Of a stretch of DNA of 64,000 nt, positions 49,260-64,000 are shown in pieces. The DNA lies in assembly GCF_000004075.3 (NCBI RefSeq), contig NC_026657.2:4216001-4280000 (forward strand), given 5' to 3'. How positions within the stretch are numbered: position 1 is the stretch's first letter; the number at the start of each line of letters is the position of its first letter. The stretch comes from Cucumis sativus (Eukaryota > Streptophyta > Magnoliopsida > Cucurbitales > Cucurbitaceae). Made by a program: the position numbers and the translations under genes. The notes under the pieces are model-generated. The model made no database searches. It had not been told where the DNA came from and saw nothing but the letters and a program-made list of their open reading frames with translations.

Positions 49260-49700
49260 GCAATATCATTGATATATTCATAGCCTACTCAGCTGTATTG
49301 AATAATCGGCTGCTATGAGCAAAGATATTTTTTCTTTTCTATATATTTTTGTCTCCTTCAAACCTCTTCTCCTTCAACAATGGACAATAATTGACCAAAT
49401 TTCAACTCCTTCAGATTCATTGACTCGGCTTCGACCCTCCATTTTTCTCCCTTCATAGCCTTCGATCCCCATTTCCTTAAATCCAGAGAGCTTCGTTTCT
49501 TTGCAATCTCCCTCCTCTTTCTCGTCTTCCAGCCCTCTCTGAAGCTTTCTTTTTAATTTCTTTCCATACCCATTTCCTCTTTTTTCAAGATTCTACGAAA
49601 AATCAGATTCCTAATACCAATTTTCCATCTGGGGTTTTCTTATTTTTGAGTTTCTGATCTTCAATTTCAGTTTGGGGGGGGTTTGTTGATTTGATCTGTA

Positions 49701-53594
<3,894 letters not shown>

Positions 53595-55985
53595 CATGTA
53601 GAATGATACAGAAGACGACGAAGGGATCATCTCCTGTAGAAGAGCTTGTCTGTCGACAGCAAAATATCGAGACTACACCTAAAACATTGGTTTTCAGGTT
53701 TTAATGTGTGATATTTTTGCATAGCAATTGAATTGATGTTTATATTTTTCTGTATAATTTTGCTGGCTCGTATAAGATATATGTTTAAGGCAGTTGCTTG
53801 ATGGGAGAATTTGTATTTGCCTCAATGAACTTGTTTACTTGAGTATTAATTATGTCCACTTGATCTTACTCTTTTTGGGTAAAAAAAAATGTTGACTTTG
53901 GCCAGGATTGAGTGATTTCAGATTGGATCTTATGAAAGTTGCTTATTTCTTAGTTGTTTCCTTCTTCCACCCTTTAATAAAAGGTGTCCGTTTCCCATCT
54001 TTAATGGAATGGAAAAGTCTCCATATTTTCAAGTATTTGTAAAAATAAACAACTGATGATTTTGGTTTTTAAAGTATTTGTAAAATTAAATAATTGAAAG
54101 ATCAATAAGTTTTCTATGCTTAGACTATGTTGTAAGATTAGTTTAGTTCAATGAATTTAGTTAAAAACAAAATATCCTCTATTCATGGCTTGAAGATGAT
54201 GCACTTGGATCATACCTGGAATGTATATAATTGTCAGTGATTCTAAGTTTATTCTGTGACCTTCGCTTAGGTTTAGAATGTCACTACGGAAAACAAAACG
54301 AAAAAAGAATTTTAGGATGTCACGTGGAGCTCTCGATAACATAAGAGCAATTCCTTACAAAGTTACAATAGACTATGTAATCAGTAATGTATTTCCTACT
54401 AAGGTTGGAAAACCATACTTCATATCTAGAACTAACATTTGCACACTCTACGACATAATTGTGTTGATATTGCCAATAATTCTGTTTGAGGAGCCAATAT
54501 GCTAACCCAATCTTGTTCATGTGGCTCACGTAAGTTACGTAGGTATAATTGTTTATCTATATCATATTATCAAAGGATTTGTTGAACCAATCGAACTGGT
54601 CATGCATCGCATCGTTATGTATCATTCTGCTACAAAGGTAAAAAAGCAAACCAAAGAACACTCTGCTTGTACAAATTCTATTTACACTAAGACATTCCAC
54701 TGGTAATATCTGAATCTAACTAATTGTTATAAGGTTCTTGTTTGTGTGTTTGTTTGATAAAGCAAAACCACCATTAGAATGTGTGAATGATGTTATGATA
54801 GATAAAGGTAAGAATTTTGCTTATGCTCATAATTCATGGATTTTTCATTAAGGTTCTAAGTGTACAACTTTTTTTGGTGATGAACTATTTCTACTATGGG
54901 TTGAATTTGTAACGAGATAATACCTCAATTTTGTGTCTTAAAAGTATAATGATATATCACGTACATACAAGTTTTCCTCTCCAACAAGAGCAAGCGTACA
55001 AAAGGGTTTTGTGAGTAAGCTAGGGTTGAATTCGGGGATTTAGTGGATCTAGCTAGGGTTGAATTCGGGGATTTAGTGGATCTATCAATTTAAACGCCTA
55101 TAGTTCCATTATAGTTCCATCTTCTGCAATGCAATAGGTGACATGGGAAGTGGGTGAGTGTGGATATTTAATAAACTAGACAATCATCATATTGCAATAA
55201 TCGATAGTAGAACTAAAATGGTTAATAGTTTCTTGGAACGGTAATAAGTATAATGCTAACTTCTAATTAAGACAAGCAGTCTGTTGATGCCCATACCACG
55301 CATATTCACATATATATATAAATGTTGAAGTTCAAACCATCACTTTTCTCTAAACAATGTATAAATAGACATTCATTTTTCAACCTTTAATTAAGACAAG
55401 TGTCATTGTCTCGGTGCCAGAAAAAGAAAGTAATTGATCTCATGCCCATATTTGTAATAGATATTAGTGGGTCTAACAAGTCTTTGTTGTCCATCGCTGC
55501 ACAGCTTATGCATAGTTGTGTCTATACAACAATGCAGGAGAAGTTGCTTCCCTTATGATAAGTATTTGATCTTTGAAGATTTTCCAACAGGGGGAGATAC
55601 ATGAACTGTACCATATTGTTAGTCTTATCGTGTAATGTGATGCCTACGATAAGAGTTAGTATACAGGCCTTAGTGTAACGTATATGTTCTTCGTTTGTAT
55701 CATGTGATAAAGGCCTGAAATTGTTAAAATGTTAAGCTAAGACGACCACCTTTCATAAAATGCTCATTCAGTTGTATCCCAAATTGTTATTCGAATTTGA
55801 AACTCCTCAAGTTACATCTCTTTAGTCGATTGGTAGTCCAAATTGAATAGCAAAATCTTGTGATGTGATTATCGTCTCCCCATGTGGAAGGTGAAGGATC
55901 GTATGGGTCTTTTGTCGTCATCGTTCTACCCATGTTGTAATTGAATGCATAATAGAATAAATTCAATACACTCACCTTGTAAAAT
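53595..55985. other. CDPK 3' flank and spacer
   Basis: The first ~300 bp are the likely 3' UTR. The rest holds no supported gene. Frames at 54157-54706 and 55787-55975 lack recognisable families; the last may be decayed MULE flank. A 33-bp tandem duplication lies at 55019-55084. Confidence 0.4.
55019..55084 (+). repeat. Perfect 33-bp tandem duplication
   Basis: The unit tagggttgaattcggggatt... occurs at 55021 and again at 55054, and the copies appear identical. The spacing is 33 bp. Confidence 0.9.
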
Positions 55986-58430
55986 CATATTGGACATAGG
56001 TATGACATAATAGATTCGTCGTCTGGCCGTCCTATTCAATGTATTACTGCTTTTCGACAATTGCAATGCATCACATCTGTATATATCTGTCCTATAAAAC
56101 TAATTATGATCTATATGGTTGGCTTGAACGTGCAAATACGAAAGGGTTATACGATCCCGTGGTTGCAAAATTGTCCATCTAATGACAGTTAAAAGACATG
56201 CAAAGAATATGAGTTTAATCAAACAATAACAATGGAATTTGAAAAAAGTAATACTCTCCATTTTGGTTTGTTGTCAACATTAGTATACACCCAAAAGCAT
56301 TAATATTTTAGCGTCTTGATTGTTTATGGTTAAATATACAACATTATAAACAATACTCATTAATGATTATAATGAGTAATGGGAAAATTTGCTTATAATT
56401 GTCATTCCTGCCTACATACCGAGCAACGTGATTTAATAACTCCCTCTCACCAGTCCATCTTGTTTTGTATACGTGAGTTGCATGGATGTCTGATACTACA
56501 CAATAACCTCGCATTTGGTTGAATGTGTCGAAAGTTTGAGTCAAGCCAACAACTTATCTAGGGGATGGGTTCAAACTGGGGTTCATAGTATGAAAGTAAC
56601 GCGGCAGTTCATAATATGACTATACGAGCCTCAAATATTCGAGTTAGAGCTTCTTCCATGGAGCAATTGCATGTGAACAAGAAATTTTGTATGTTTGCTC
56701 AGTCAAATGCACACAATGAGTGGTTCCACCTTTTAATGCTATTTGATCGATGACATCACAAATCCCCATCAAGTGATCATACATGATCACTGCATGTTCA
56801 TTTGCACTCGCTTTCCAAACTGTTAGCTTACCAACAACATACCTAATCAAATATGGCAATAAGTACTGTTTAATTATAATGTATATTTATATATTGTATA
56901 CATTCGCTCTCTGTCTTGTGAATTGTTGTTTGTGCTTTTAAACACCATATGGTAAAGTACGCTGCAGTTCAATAAAAGGTTGTTTGAACTAATGCAGTTA
57001 TTGGTAGTCGTCTCACTCCTTTCAGTACTCTATTTATACATTCAACCACGTTTTATTGTCAACCATCCATATCGACGATCACCATCATGTGACTGTGCTC
57101 ATTGTGTAGAGTCCAGTAAAGTGAAGAAACTCATACACTCTTTGTCTTCTATTTTAGTGATGTAAACCAAAAAATCTTTTTATTTGAATAAATAATATGC
57201 TCTCAATGTGAGAGGTGATGCTTTATTTATAGAGAAAAATAGTGGTTACATAGTAACTAACTAAGTAGTTTTAGTTAACTAATAGTCAGTTAAAACATAA
57301 ACTAGAAAGCAGTAGGTTTAAGCTCTTTGATTTGCATCAACTAAGCTCAACCATACAACTCCTTATATTTATGTACTCTGAAACGTGAACCGGTGCGATA
57401 CACTAAGTTTTTTAATGTCTTATCTTTGTACTTTGTGTTGAAGTTACTTGCCACATGTTGTAGATAGAACTGATGGTGCACATTTTCCTATCCATTTGAT
57501 CCGTCCCTTATAGCTAATGATATGCCTTTATGTCGATATGGTATATTAGACATATCCTCTTCTTCTTGCATACAACATGATGTCATATGTAGTATATATA
57601 AACCAACCCCATATCTCAACACTTTCTTCAGGCACAACTGCATATGCAATAGGGACATATGACTGTTTGTATCGACAAAAGAAACTATTAATTATTTACC
57701 ATTATAATTTTTGTCCAATATAATTAAGTAGGGTTCCATCAATTTGAAGCAGTGTTGGAATCCTTCTATTGTTGGTCAAATGGTCAAAATACATTGTGGA
57801 GGATGGCTTCATTGTTGGACCATACATCCTCATGGAACTTCCATGCGACTGTTGTAATGATTCAGAATTAATAAATTTCAAAATATGAGTTCATTTAGAC
57901 AATAAATATATTATAGCTGGATTCCTCTCAATCTCCAAAAGCATTTTTTAGTTGCCTTCTGTTTCTCATGACATGCTTTTCCAATAACCCTATAGTCATT
58001 CTTCATCAATATATCATTTTTTGTAGGGTTTTAACAGTGACAGAAGGGTCGTATTTAATTACACGACAATCAAATTAGATTTCAACTTTTGATGATCTTG
58101 ACTCAACCTTGAATAAACACAAGAATGTCTGCAAGTGCAACCTTCTTTGGATTCCACAACGTCAATATGTTGATGATGAAAGAATGGAATAGCTCTTGAC
58201 AACATTTGTTTGATCAACTTTCGATTTAAAAACCATACCTTTCATCAACGTTTCAGGTGCATTAACACCTTCACTAATGCCTGTTTCAGGCATAAAATCT
58301 ATAACCTCCATGATCAAATATATTCTTAAAGAATTGATCAGGAATTTTCTCTTCTCTCCACCGCACTATCATCTTCTGTTTTGACATAATTGTCATCATT
58401 TATGGCAATGGATGGAGGCAAAGTATCATA
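55986..58430 (-). pseudogene. Decayed MULE (MuDR-type) transposase
   Basis: Fragments on the minus strand match the order of plant MULE transposases. An N-terminal part reads RVIKYDPSVTVKTLQ (58023-58070), followed by a weak KHVMRNRRQLKNAFGD match to the usual kinase-like K-A-x-GD segment (about 57950-58000). The catalytic-domain motif LLQIDGTLL lies at 57727-57752, VASNFNTKYKDKTLKNL at about 57400-57460, and the remnant of the SWIM zinc finger ending CSHAIAPW at 56655-56685. Multiple stops and frameshifts separate them, and about 57170-57330 looks like a later insertion. The CxC half of the SWIM finger is not intact. No terminal inverted repeats were located. Confidence 0.75.
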
Positions 58431-59726
58431 TACAACGATGCCAGGGGTATTGTCTGCTTGATTGTGTCTTGTCTTAACATGGTTAGTTGTGGCAATGTTT
58501 TATGTCAGGGGTATTGATCTAATCAACAATAATAATCAAACTATTCACACAACAAATTTAATAAACACATATCGAAATTAAAATCTTTAAAATAAATTTT
58601 AATTGTCAAAGTCCTCTCTAGTTGGTCATGACCAACTAGAGATAAAATTTGGAAAATAATAATTCCAGCAACAAACGACAATAATATGTAGATTCACAAG
58701 AACCTACGCTTCAATACCTAAACACTACCTTTAATACTTCATTTTGATCTACTGAAAATTTATCAAACAACTAATTTTTCAAACAGACTTAAATGTTGAC
58801 AGTCTTTCATAGTGTATATGTTGCAAACGAGTAATAATATTTCCATTCATATATAAAAAAAAACAAATCCTACTTCAACACCATCCATTCAACATTCTCA
58901 AAGTAACTACAGATACAAGAATCTGCAAGAGATTGAGAGAAAATTGAAAGAGATTGGAAAGGTTTGGGAGAAAATTGAAAGACTTACGAAGAGGCATAAA
59001 ATTTTAGGGTCACCAAAGTTGGAGTATGAGAAATAAAATAAAAGAAAGAAACTAAGTTTCGGACTAGAAATATTCCTCCTACACCTGGTCAATGTCAGCA
59101 TCAGTCAGGCATATTTAGAATTCCATCATGGTTCAGTCTTCAATGAAGGATTCAATTCTATTCCCTTAATGTCTTCCTTGAAGACTGATTCACACTTACG
59201 TTCAGTCTAATTCAGTCTTCATAAGACTGAATGAAATAAGACATCAGAAATGAAAACGAAATCATTTAAAGTTAATAGAATTAGGCCTCAGAACTTGGCC
59301 GTGGATAAAAAATGCAGGGAAACGATAAAAGATATCATAAAAAGTCACTGCTAAAATTATAATAAAGGTAAAAACAGGCGTCATTCTCAAACGCATTTTA
59401 TAACACTAGGAGATGGTTATATGTAAGCCTATGTAATAGATTACTTATATTGTGATCTCTATTTTTCAAAGTGGCCCAAGGGTGAGGGAGATTCTTGTCA
59501 ACATTCTTTTTACTAATTAATAAAACGAAGCCATAATATTCCATTGCAATCCTCTTATTGTTAATGCAATGTAAAAACAAACCATAACAGAAACAGACAG
59601 ACTTAGCTTGCACTATATATAAAGACAATTCATCAATATAATCTCTCCTTCTCCCCACGACCCTTCGATTAAAAACTTAATTCACACACAAACAGCATAA
59701 ACAGCAGACCAATTTAAGGATCCTGC
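58431..59726. other. Spacer and 3' region of the eIF1 gene
   Basis: No gene is supported. Around 59125-59245 the word cagtcttca and its complement tgaagactga recur several times, perhaps a hairpin or old transposon end. The last ~150-300 bp before 59726 should be the 3' UTR of the eIF1 gene on the minus strand. Confidence 0.4.
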
Positions 59727-60065
59727 TTAAAAACCATGTATCTTGATTTGATCCTTCTTGACAAGCCCGGCCTGAACAAGGAACTGAGAGACGTTCTTCC
59801 GCTGATCGCCTTGGAGCTGGATTATCTTCCCCAGCTCTTTGTCCTGCACAACATTCCCATTGCAACAGAAGTCCTTCTTCAGGTCCTTGAGGATCTTATC
59901 ATAGCTGAACTCTTTCTTAAGCCCTTGAACTGTTGTTAGACACTTCTTTCCATTCCTCTGTTGGACCCTTATATGGACGTATTCTTTGGTTCCGGGGGCA
60001 TCCGAGTCTTTGGCGTCAGCAAAGGGATCGAAAGCGCTTGGAATCTGGACGTCTAGATCAACCAT
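59727..60065 (-). CDS. SUI1: Translation initiation factor eIF1 (SUI1 homologue)
   Basis: eIF1 binds the 40S ribosomal subunit near the P site and keeps start-codon selection accurate. The 112-aa frame is complete in one exon, the usual plant length (112-113). The N-terminal tail contains PSAFDPFADA (9-18), followed by the SUI1 fold with KEYVHIRVQQRNGKK (27-41), LTTVQGLKKEFSY (43-55), KDFCCNGNVV (64-73) and GDQRKNVSQFLVQAGL (86-101), ending IKIHGF. These agree with plant SUI1 proteins over essentially the whole length. The start begins MVDLDVQIP, consistent with the family. A leader intron and TATA box lie upstream on the minus strand. The short frames on the plus strand across this gene are antisense shadows. 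Confidence 0.97.
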   Translation of the reverse strand: MVDLDVQIPSAFDPFADAKDSDAPGTKEYVHIRVQQRNGKKCLTTVQGLKKEFSYDKILKDLKKDFCCNGNVVQDKELGKIIQLQGDQRKNVSQFLVQAGLVKKDQIKIHGF

Positions 60066-60083
60066 GTAATTTGCTTGTGGTAA

Positions 60084-60853
60084 CTAAAGGCACCCAAGAA
60101 ACTGTTTCCAAAACCCACATAAAGAAAAAAACTATTTAACATTCACCCTTGAAAGCTTAACCAGCCAGATTGGCTATCAGCAGATAATTGTTTTTGATAG
60201 AGAAGATATATTTTAAAACTCACAAGTAAAAAAGAATGTGGTAAGCATCGTCAATGCAGTGTTCCTAATGAAAACTAGTGAACCAGTAAGCTATATTCAA
60301 GATAAAATAAACACATTTTTTTATTGACTTACCTCATCAATAAATGTGTATGAAGATAAACATAGATATAGAAAAGATGAAGGAAAGATTTGTTAAATCA
60401 CTAAAAGCTTAATGGGCTTATATCAAATCCTTGACTTTGATCTTGAAAAATTGTACAAGGCGAATAAGTAGAAATCAAATGAGTATTAACTGAGAGAAAA
60501 TTAAATTCTTCCAACTGAACACAAAACCATACCAAATCACTAATCAACCCAAAAGCTTAAAAATGGTAAATTTAATTAGAAGCAACACCTTAACAAAGAA
60601 GACAAATAAGAGTTGAACACAACACCAAGGATGTTTCTTATAAGATTTAGAACACTTAAAAAACAACAGTTAAATTTGTGATCGAGATGAATTCCCACTC
60701 AAAAGCATCGCAGAACAGAGTGGTATGAGATGAAAATTCAAAAGGAAGAAGAAAAAGAAGAAGAAAAAGAAGAAGAGAGTTGTACCTGAAGGTGAAGGGG
60801 AAGGAGAACGGGGAGTGTGGAAAGGTTGGGGGAGAAGGGAGAGGGTGAGGAGA
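60084..60853 (-). other. Leader intron and 5' UTR exon of the eIF1 gene
   Basis: On the minus strand, a donor reading cttcag|gtacaa (junction at 60785/60786) and an acceptor ctttag|tta (junction at 60083/60084) would remove about 702 bp. They leave a CTT-rich leader exon (ctt repeats across 60738-60780 fall just inside the intron) and 18 nt before the ATG. A leader intron is common in plant translation-factor genes. The ends are predicted from splice consensus only. Confidence 0.55.
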
Positions 60854-60860
60854 ATATATA
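60853..60860 (-). promoter_or_regulatory. TATA box of the eIF1 gene
   Basis: On the minus strand the sequence reads ctatatattctcc, about 70 bp upstream of the predicted leader-intron donor. It puts transcription start near 60825. Confidence 0.55.
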
Positions 60861-63710
60861 GAGAGGTGGCCAGGTGGGGTATGGAGTCTTTGGTTGGAAA
60901 AGATGGACGATGAGGATGAATTCGGGGTGTACGGTTATGGGGATAACATATTCTTAGACGTGGGGAAAAAAGGAATCCTTATTCGTCATAAAGGGACGCG
61001 ACGCGTACAATGAACGCACCCATGACCCAACATTCCAATCCACACACCACCTTCATCACAATTTTCTAAAATGAAAATGATTGATTCTACACTTTTTTTT
61101 CTTTTTTTTCTCTTACGAAAAAATATTTTATTATTATTATGAATTCGTATAAAATAGAAAACAATTGAATTCAACTGCATGTATTTTAGTACCACACCTC
61201 TATTGTTATATATGAAATTCAAAATGATGAACATTATAATATGTAATGAATGTTTTATGAAAATAGATGACGTGAGTTGGTCGTGAATATCTACATTTAT
61301 AATAGGAAAATTGGAATGGATAACCATTCAGTAATAATAATTAAGGATATAACAAAATATTAAAAAAATTGCAAATATAGCAAAATTATCACTGATAGAC
61401 TTGTATCGCTCATACATTTCATATAGTCTATCAGTGATAGACCAATATTTGCAACATGGTGTATAATTGATAGACTCGTATCATTGATAGAATTTGACAA
61501 ATTTTACTATATTTATAAATTTTTTAAAATGTTGCTATATACTTAATTATTTGAATTTAATTGCTAAATTTACAACTACCCCTTTATAATATGTAATTAT
61601 ATTTATAATATAAAGATTAATAGAGTCATGTCATGTTGTACGTGTATCTCAAGTTGACACATTATTAGTATCTATGTAATCCACCTCTTACCTGACAAGT
61701 GGTATTTAGTGAGTTTTGTAACAAGAATTGGTAGATTTTGAGAAAGAGTAGAGATTTATAGAAAAATTTTAATTCATATTTTCTTATTTTATATGTTATT
61801 ATTATATTATTACTTCTCCATGTCTATGTTTTTATTGTTTTTAAATGTAGCAAAATGTCATGATCTATTTGAGAGACTACTAATTTGAGTAGAGGAACTT
61901 AATGGACTTATAGATCATAAGCTCTAATGTTCCAAAATTAACTTGCTAAACTCTTTTAATCGAGTTAATCAACATTTGTTAACTAATCAGGACTGTTCAT
62001 TATAGTTTGTAGTTGCACTCTCCTTACTATAAATATAATGTGTTCGACTGATATAATCATGATCAATAAGTCAACCTTTCACAAGTTATTAGTAATATTG
62101 GTTGGGTCAATTTACCGTTTTACCCTTAAGATCACATCTTGTTTCTTAAGCCTTCATTGATCCTCTAATAAACAATTGATTTATAGTCCTGCTATTAAAC
62201 AAAATGTCTTTTGGGCCAATAGGAGAGTGAGGTCTTTTTGTTCAAGACTTAGATTGAACAGTTAAGGGCAGAACCTATTTACTAACTCCTATTTACTAAC
62301 CCTAAAAGTGACCAAGAGTGAATTCCATTTTACACCTTATGTAACACTTTGAGTTTAGGAATGAGACATGAATGAACTAATATTACATCTGAATAAGTGG
62401 GGTCCTGAGGACATGAAAAATAAAGTTAAAAAATACTTAAAAGAACTAAAAGTTACATACCTATACAAACAATGTGCACCTTTCTTTTTTATTGCTCATA
62501 TGAGCTCTAAAGTTAAATGTGTTTAGCTTGAATCAATTCTAGTTAGGTGACCTCTGAAAACTTTTCTAGGATGCATGTGAGCGAGAACAAAACATACTGA
62601 AGAGAACTTGTGTTGGTTTGTGGGAATATCGGAGATCCGAATTTCGAATCCTAAACTTGAAGTGTTACACTCTACGTGAAAACTCTTTTTAGGATGTCAG
62701 GTTCAAACACTCATCCTATATTGAATGAACCTTGTTTATTGGATTCTAAGTTCATATCAAGCAAAATCTCTTAACCAATAACAACTTATTGAATAATATT
62801 CCAATAACTACTTTATTGCATAATAAAGTAGTTTAATATTCACAAATCACGAATTTTATAACATGTTTGACACACTTGATATATTATTGATATCCACTTT
62901 GATATGCGTACATGTGGTATACACTTGACACCTTCTAATAGGCATTTGATACACTAGATACACACTTGGTAACAACACTTAGTACACAATTTAATTACCA
63001 AATATTTAGGTTTGTGATAAAAAAAAATTGATTTTTTTTTAATTGAGAAAAGAAAAATCTAAACCAAATAGTACTTACAATTATAATATAAACTAAAACA
63101 ATCTACACCTATAAACACACCAAAGTATTTAACTTTCATTTGTCCCTCGCTTTTAAACAATAACCTCTGCACCCTCCTGCGATGCATTAGTATCCTACAC
63201 CAAAGGTGTATTCAGTTTTTCATTCTCGTAGCAGTCTAAAGCTACTTCTTTTAAAATTATCTATTTTTAAAAACTAGAAACTAAAAAGATACATTTTAAA
63301 ATCTCAAATATTATTCTTATGAAGTTGGAAACTAAAAATATCTATTTAAAAACTCATCAACCACTTAGAAGACTAAAAATGACAATTTTTACAAATGCAT
63401 GTATTCGAATAAAAATGTAAATTTTTCCAAGAAAGAAAAGAAAATAGTTATAAAAGAAATAAATATAATCTTTTATGGAAAATTTAGATAGCAAAAACTT
63501 GGAAACTATTTTTAAAAAATTGTAAACAGTTATCCGAACTAAAATGCCAAATGAACATATTTAATTTGAGATTTAACTAAATTGAAAAAAGAAAAAAAAC
63601 CATTGTGTTTATTTTGGGAAACTCGTTGGTGTCAAAGATCTCTTTCTACATCTTGAAAAAAAAGCTATGTCAAATTTTCTAGCAGCCATAACAAAATGCA
63701 AAATCAAATA
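60861..63710. other. Spacer between eIF1 and the ATP synthase gamma gene
   Basis: No gene is supported. The first part is eIF1 promoter, with cgacgcgacgcgtac near 60998. A family 1 element lies at 61330-61585. The rest is AT-rich with no recognised element. The last few hundred bases should contain the 3' UTR of the ATP synthase gene. Confidence 0.5.
61330..61585. repeat. MITE-like family 1 element (full-length subgroup)
   Basis: It begins aataattaaggatataacaa, then attgcaaatatagcaaaa. The core has tatcactgatagac and gtctatcagtgatagacc. It ends tgttgctatatacttaatta and a stretch matching the region after the copy at 41095-41345 (gaatttaattgctaaattt). This is the best-preserved copy pair in the window. 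Confidence 0.65.
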
Positions 63711-64000
63711 TCAAAATTCCTTAAGAGCTTCAGCTCCAGCAACAATTTCCAAAATCTCCCCAGTAATCTTAGCCTGTCTCTCTCGATTATAAGCAATCGT
63801 AACAGATTTCTTCAATTCCATTGCATTCTCAGAAGCATTACTCATCGCATTCATCCTCGCCGCAACTTCACTCGCCATTGACTCCTGCAAAGCTCTCAAA
63901 ATCTGGCTGTTCAAATACAAAGCCATCATCCCATCCAAAATCTGAACTGGGTCTTGTTCAAACTCCAACAATGGCGAAATTTCCCCTAATTCCCCCCCTT
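63711..64000 (-). CDS. Chloroplast ATP synthase gamma subunit, C-terminal part (runs off the window)
   Basis: The gamma subunit is the rotating central shaft of the plastid F1 motor. Only about the last 96 residues are present; the frame stays open to the window edge, so the N-terminus and transit peptide lie beyond 64000. The visible segment contains [59 protein letters not shown] and [10 protein letters not shown], which are characteristic of AtpC. The C-terminal LKEF differs from the ATPC1 form as I remember it, so it could be an ATPC2-like copy, but that is uncertain. The reading frame does not start at the TTG at 63971; the codons upstream (ending ISP) continue the protein. Confidence 0.93.
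   Translation of the reverse strand, partial: GGELGEISPLLEFEQDPVQILDGMMALYLNSQILRALQESMASEVAARMNAMSNASENAMELKKSVTIAYNRERQAKITGEILEIVAGAEALKEF

Noticed and set aside
54157..54706. Cluster of 61-75 codon frames on both strands downstream of the CDPK gene
   Set aside because: No recognisable domains or splice-linked continuation. They look like unconstrained intergenic DNA.
59736..60139. Plus-strand frames across the eIF1 gene
   Set aside because: They are antisense to a clearly conserved protein, and their translations lack family features.

Overview
The window is AT-rich nuclear DNA from a flowering plant. The genes have GT-AG introns, and the recognisable proteins (a CPK29-like calcium-dependent kinase, a plastid-type RidA, the plastid ATP synthase gamma subunit, eIF1/SUI1) are closest to eudicot families as I know them. 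A cucurbit-like genome is a guess from the look of the repeats, not a demonstrated assignment.

Layout. At 5.6 and 10.0 kb there are two tandem intronless genes for small acidic MGNC proteins with predicted N-terminal acylation. From 10.3 to 17 kb lies repeat DNA: a degenerate ~35-bp array, an unusual pair of interleaved long inverted repeats (11.57-13.37 kb) and a second foldback element (14.06-15.47 kb). Two RidA-family deaminase genes lie on the minus strand at 17.1-19.0 kb and 33.6-40.1 kb. Each has six coding exons at equivalent splice positions, and each is predicted to encode 187 residues with a transit peptide. The 4.4-kb first intron of the second copy holds a decayed Ty3/gypsy element in antisense. 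The 14.6 kb between the RidA copies has no gene I can support, only repeats. At 41.6-42.5 kb there is a short CACTA-type element. At 49.7-53.6 kb an eight-exon CDPK gene is complete (519 aa). From 55.9 to 58.5 kb a decayed MULE transposase lies on the minus strand. At 59.7-60.8 kb is an eIF1/SUI1 gene with a leader intron, and the window ends inside the 3' end of an ATP synthase gamma gene.

Repeats. Three families of short, imperfectly palindromic elements recur through the gene-poor parts: one marked by the word tctatcaNtgatag, one by tttaaattgatacaa, and one by gataactatttgatag. They look like MITEs. These genes do not form a shared pathway. RidA and the ATP synthase gamma subunit would act in plastids (RidA possibly also in mitochondria), CDPK and the MGNC proteins at membranes, and eIF1 in the cytosol. 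I found no rRNA, convincing tRNA, CRISPR array or coordinated multi-gene system. The most unusual items are the interleaved foldback and the diverged RidA pair.
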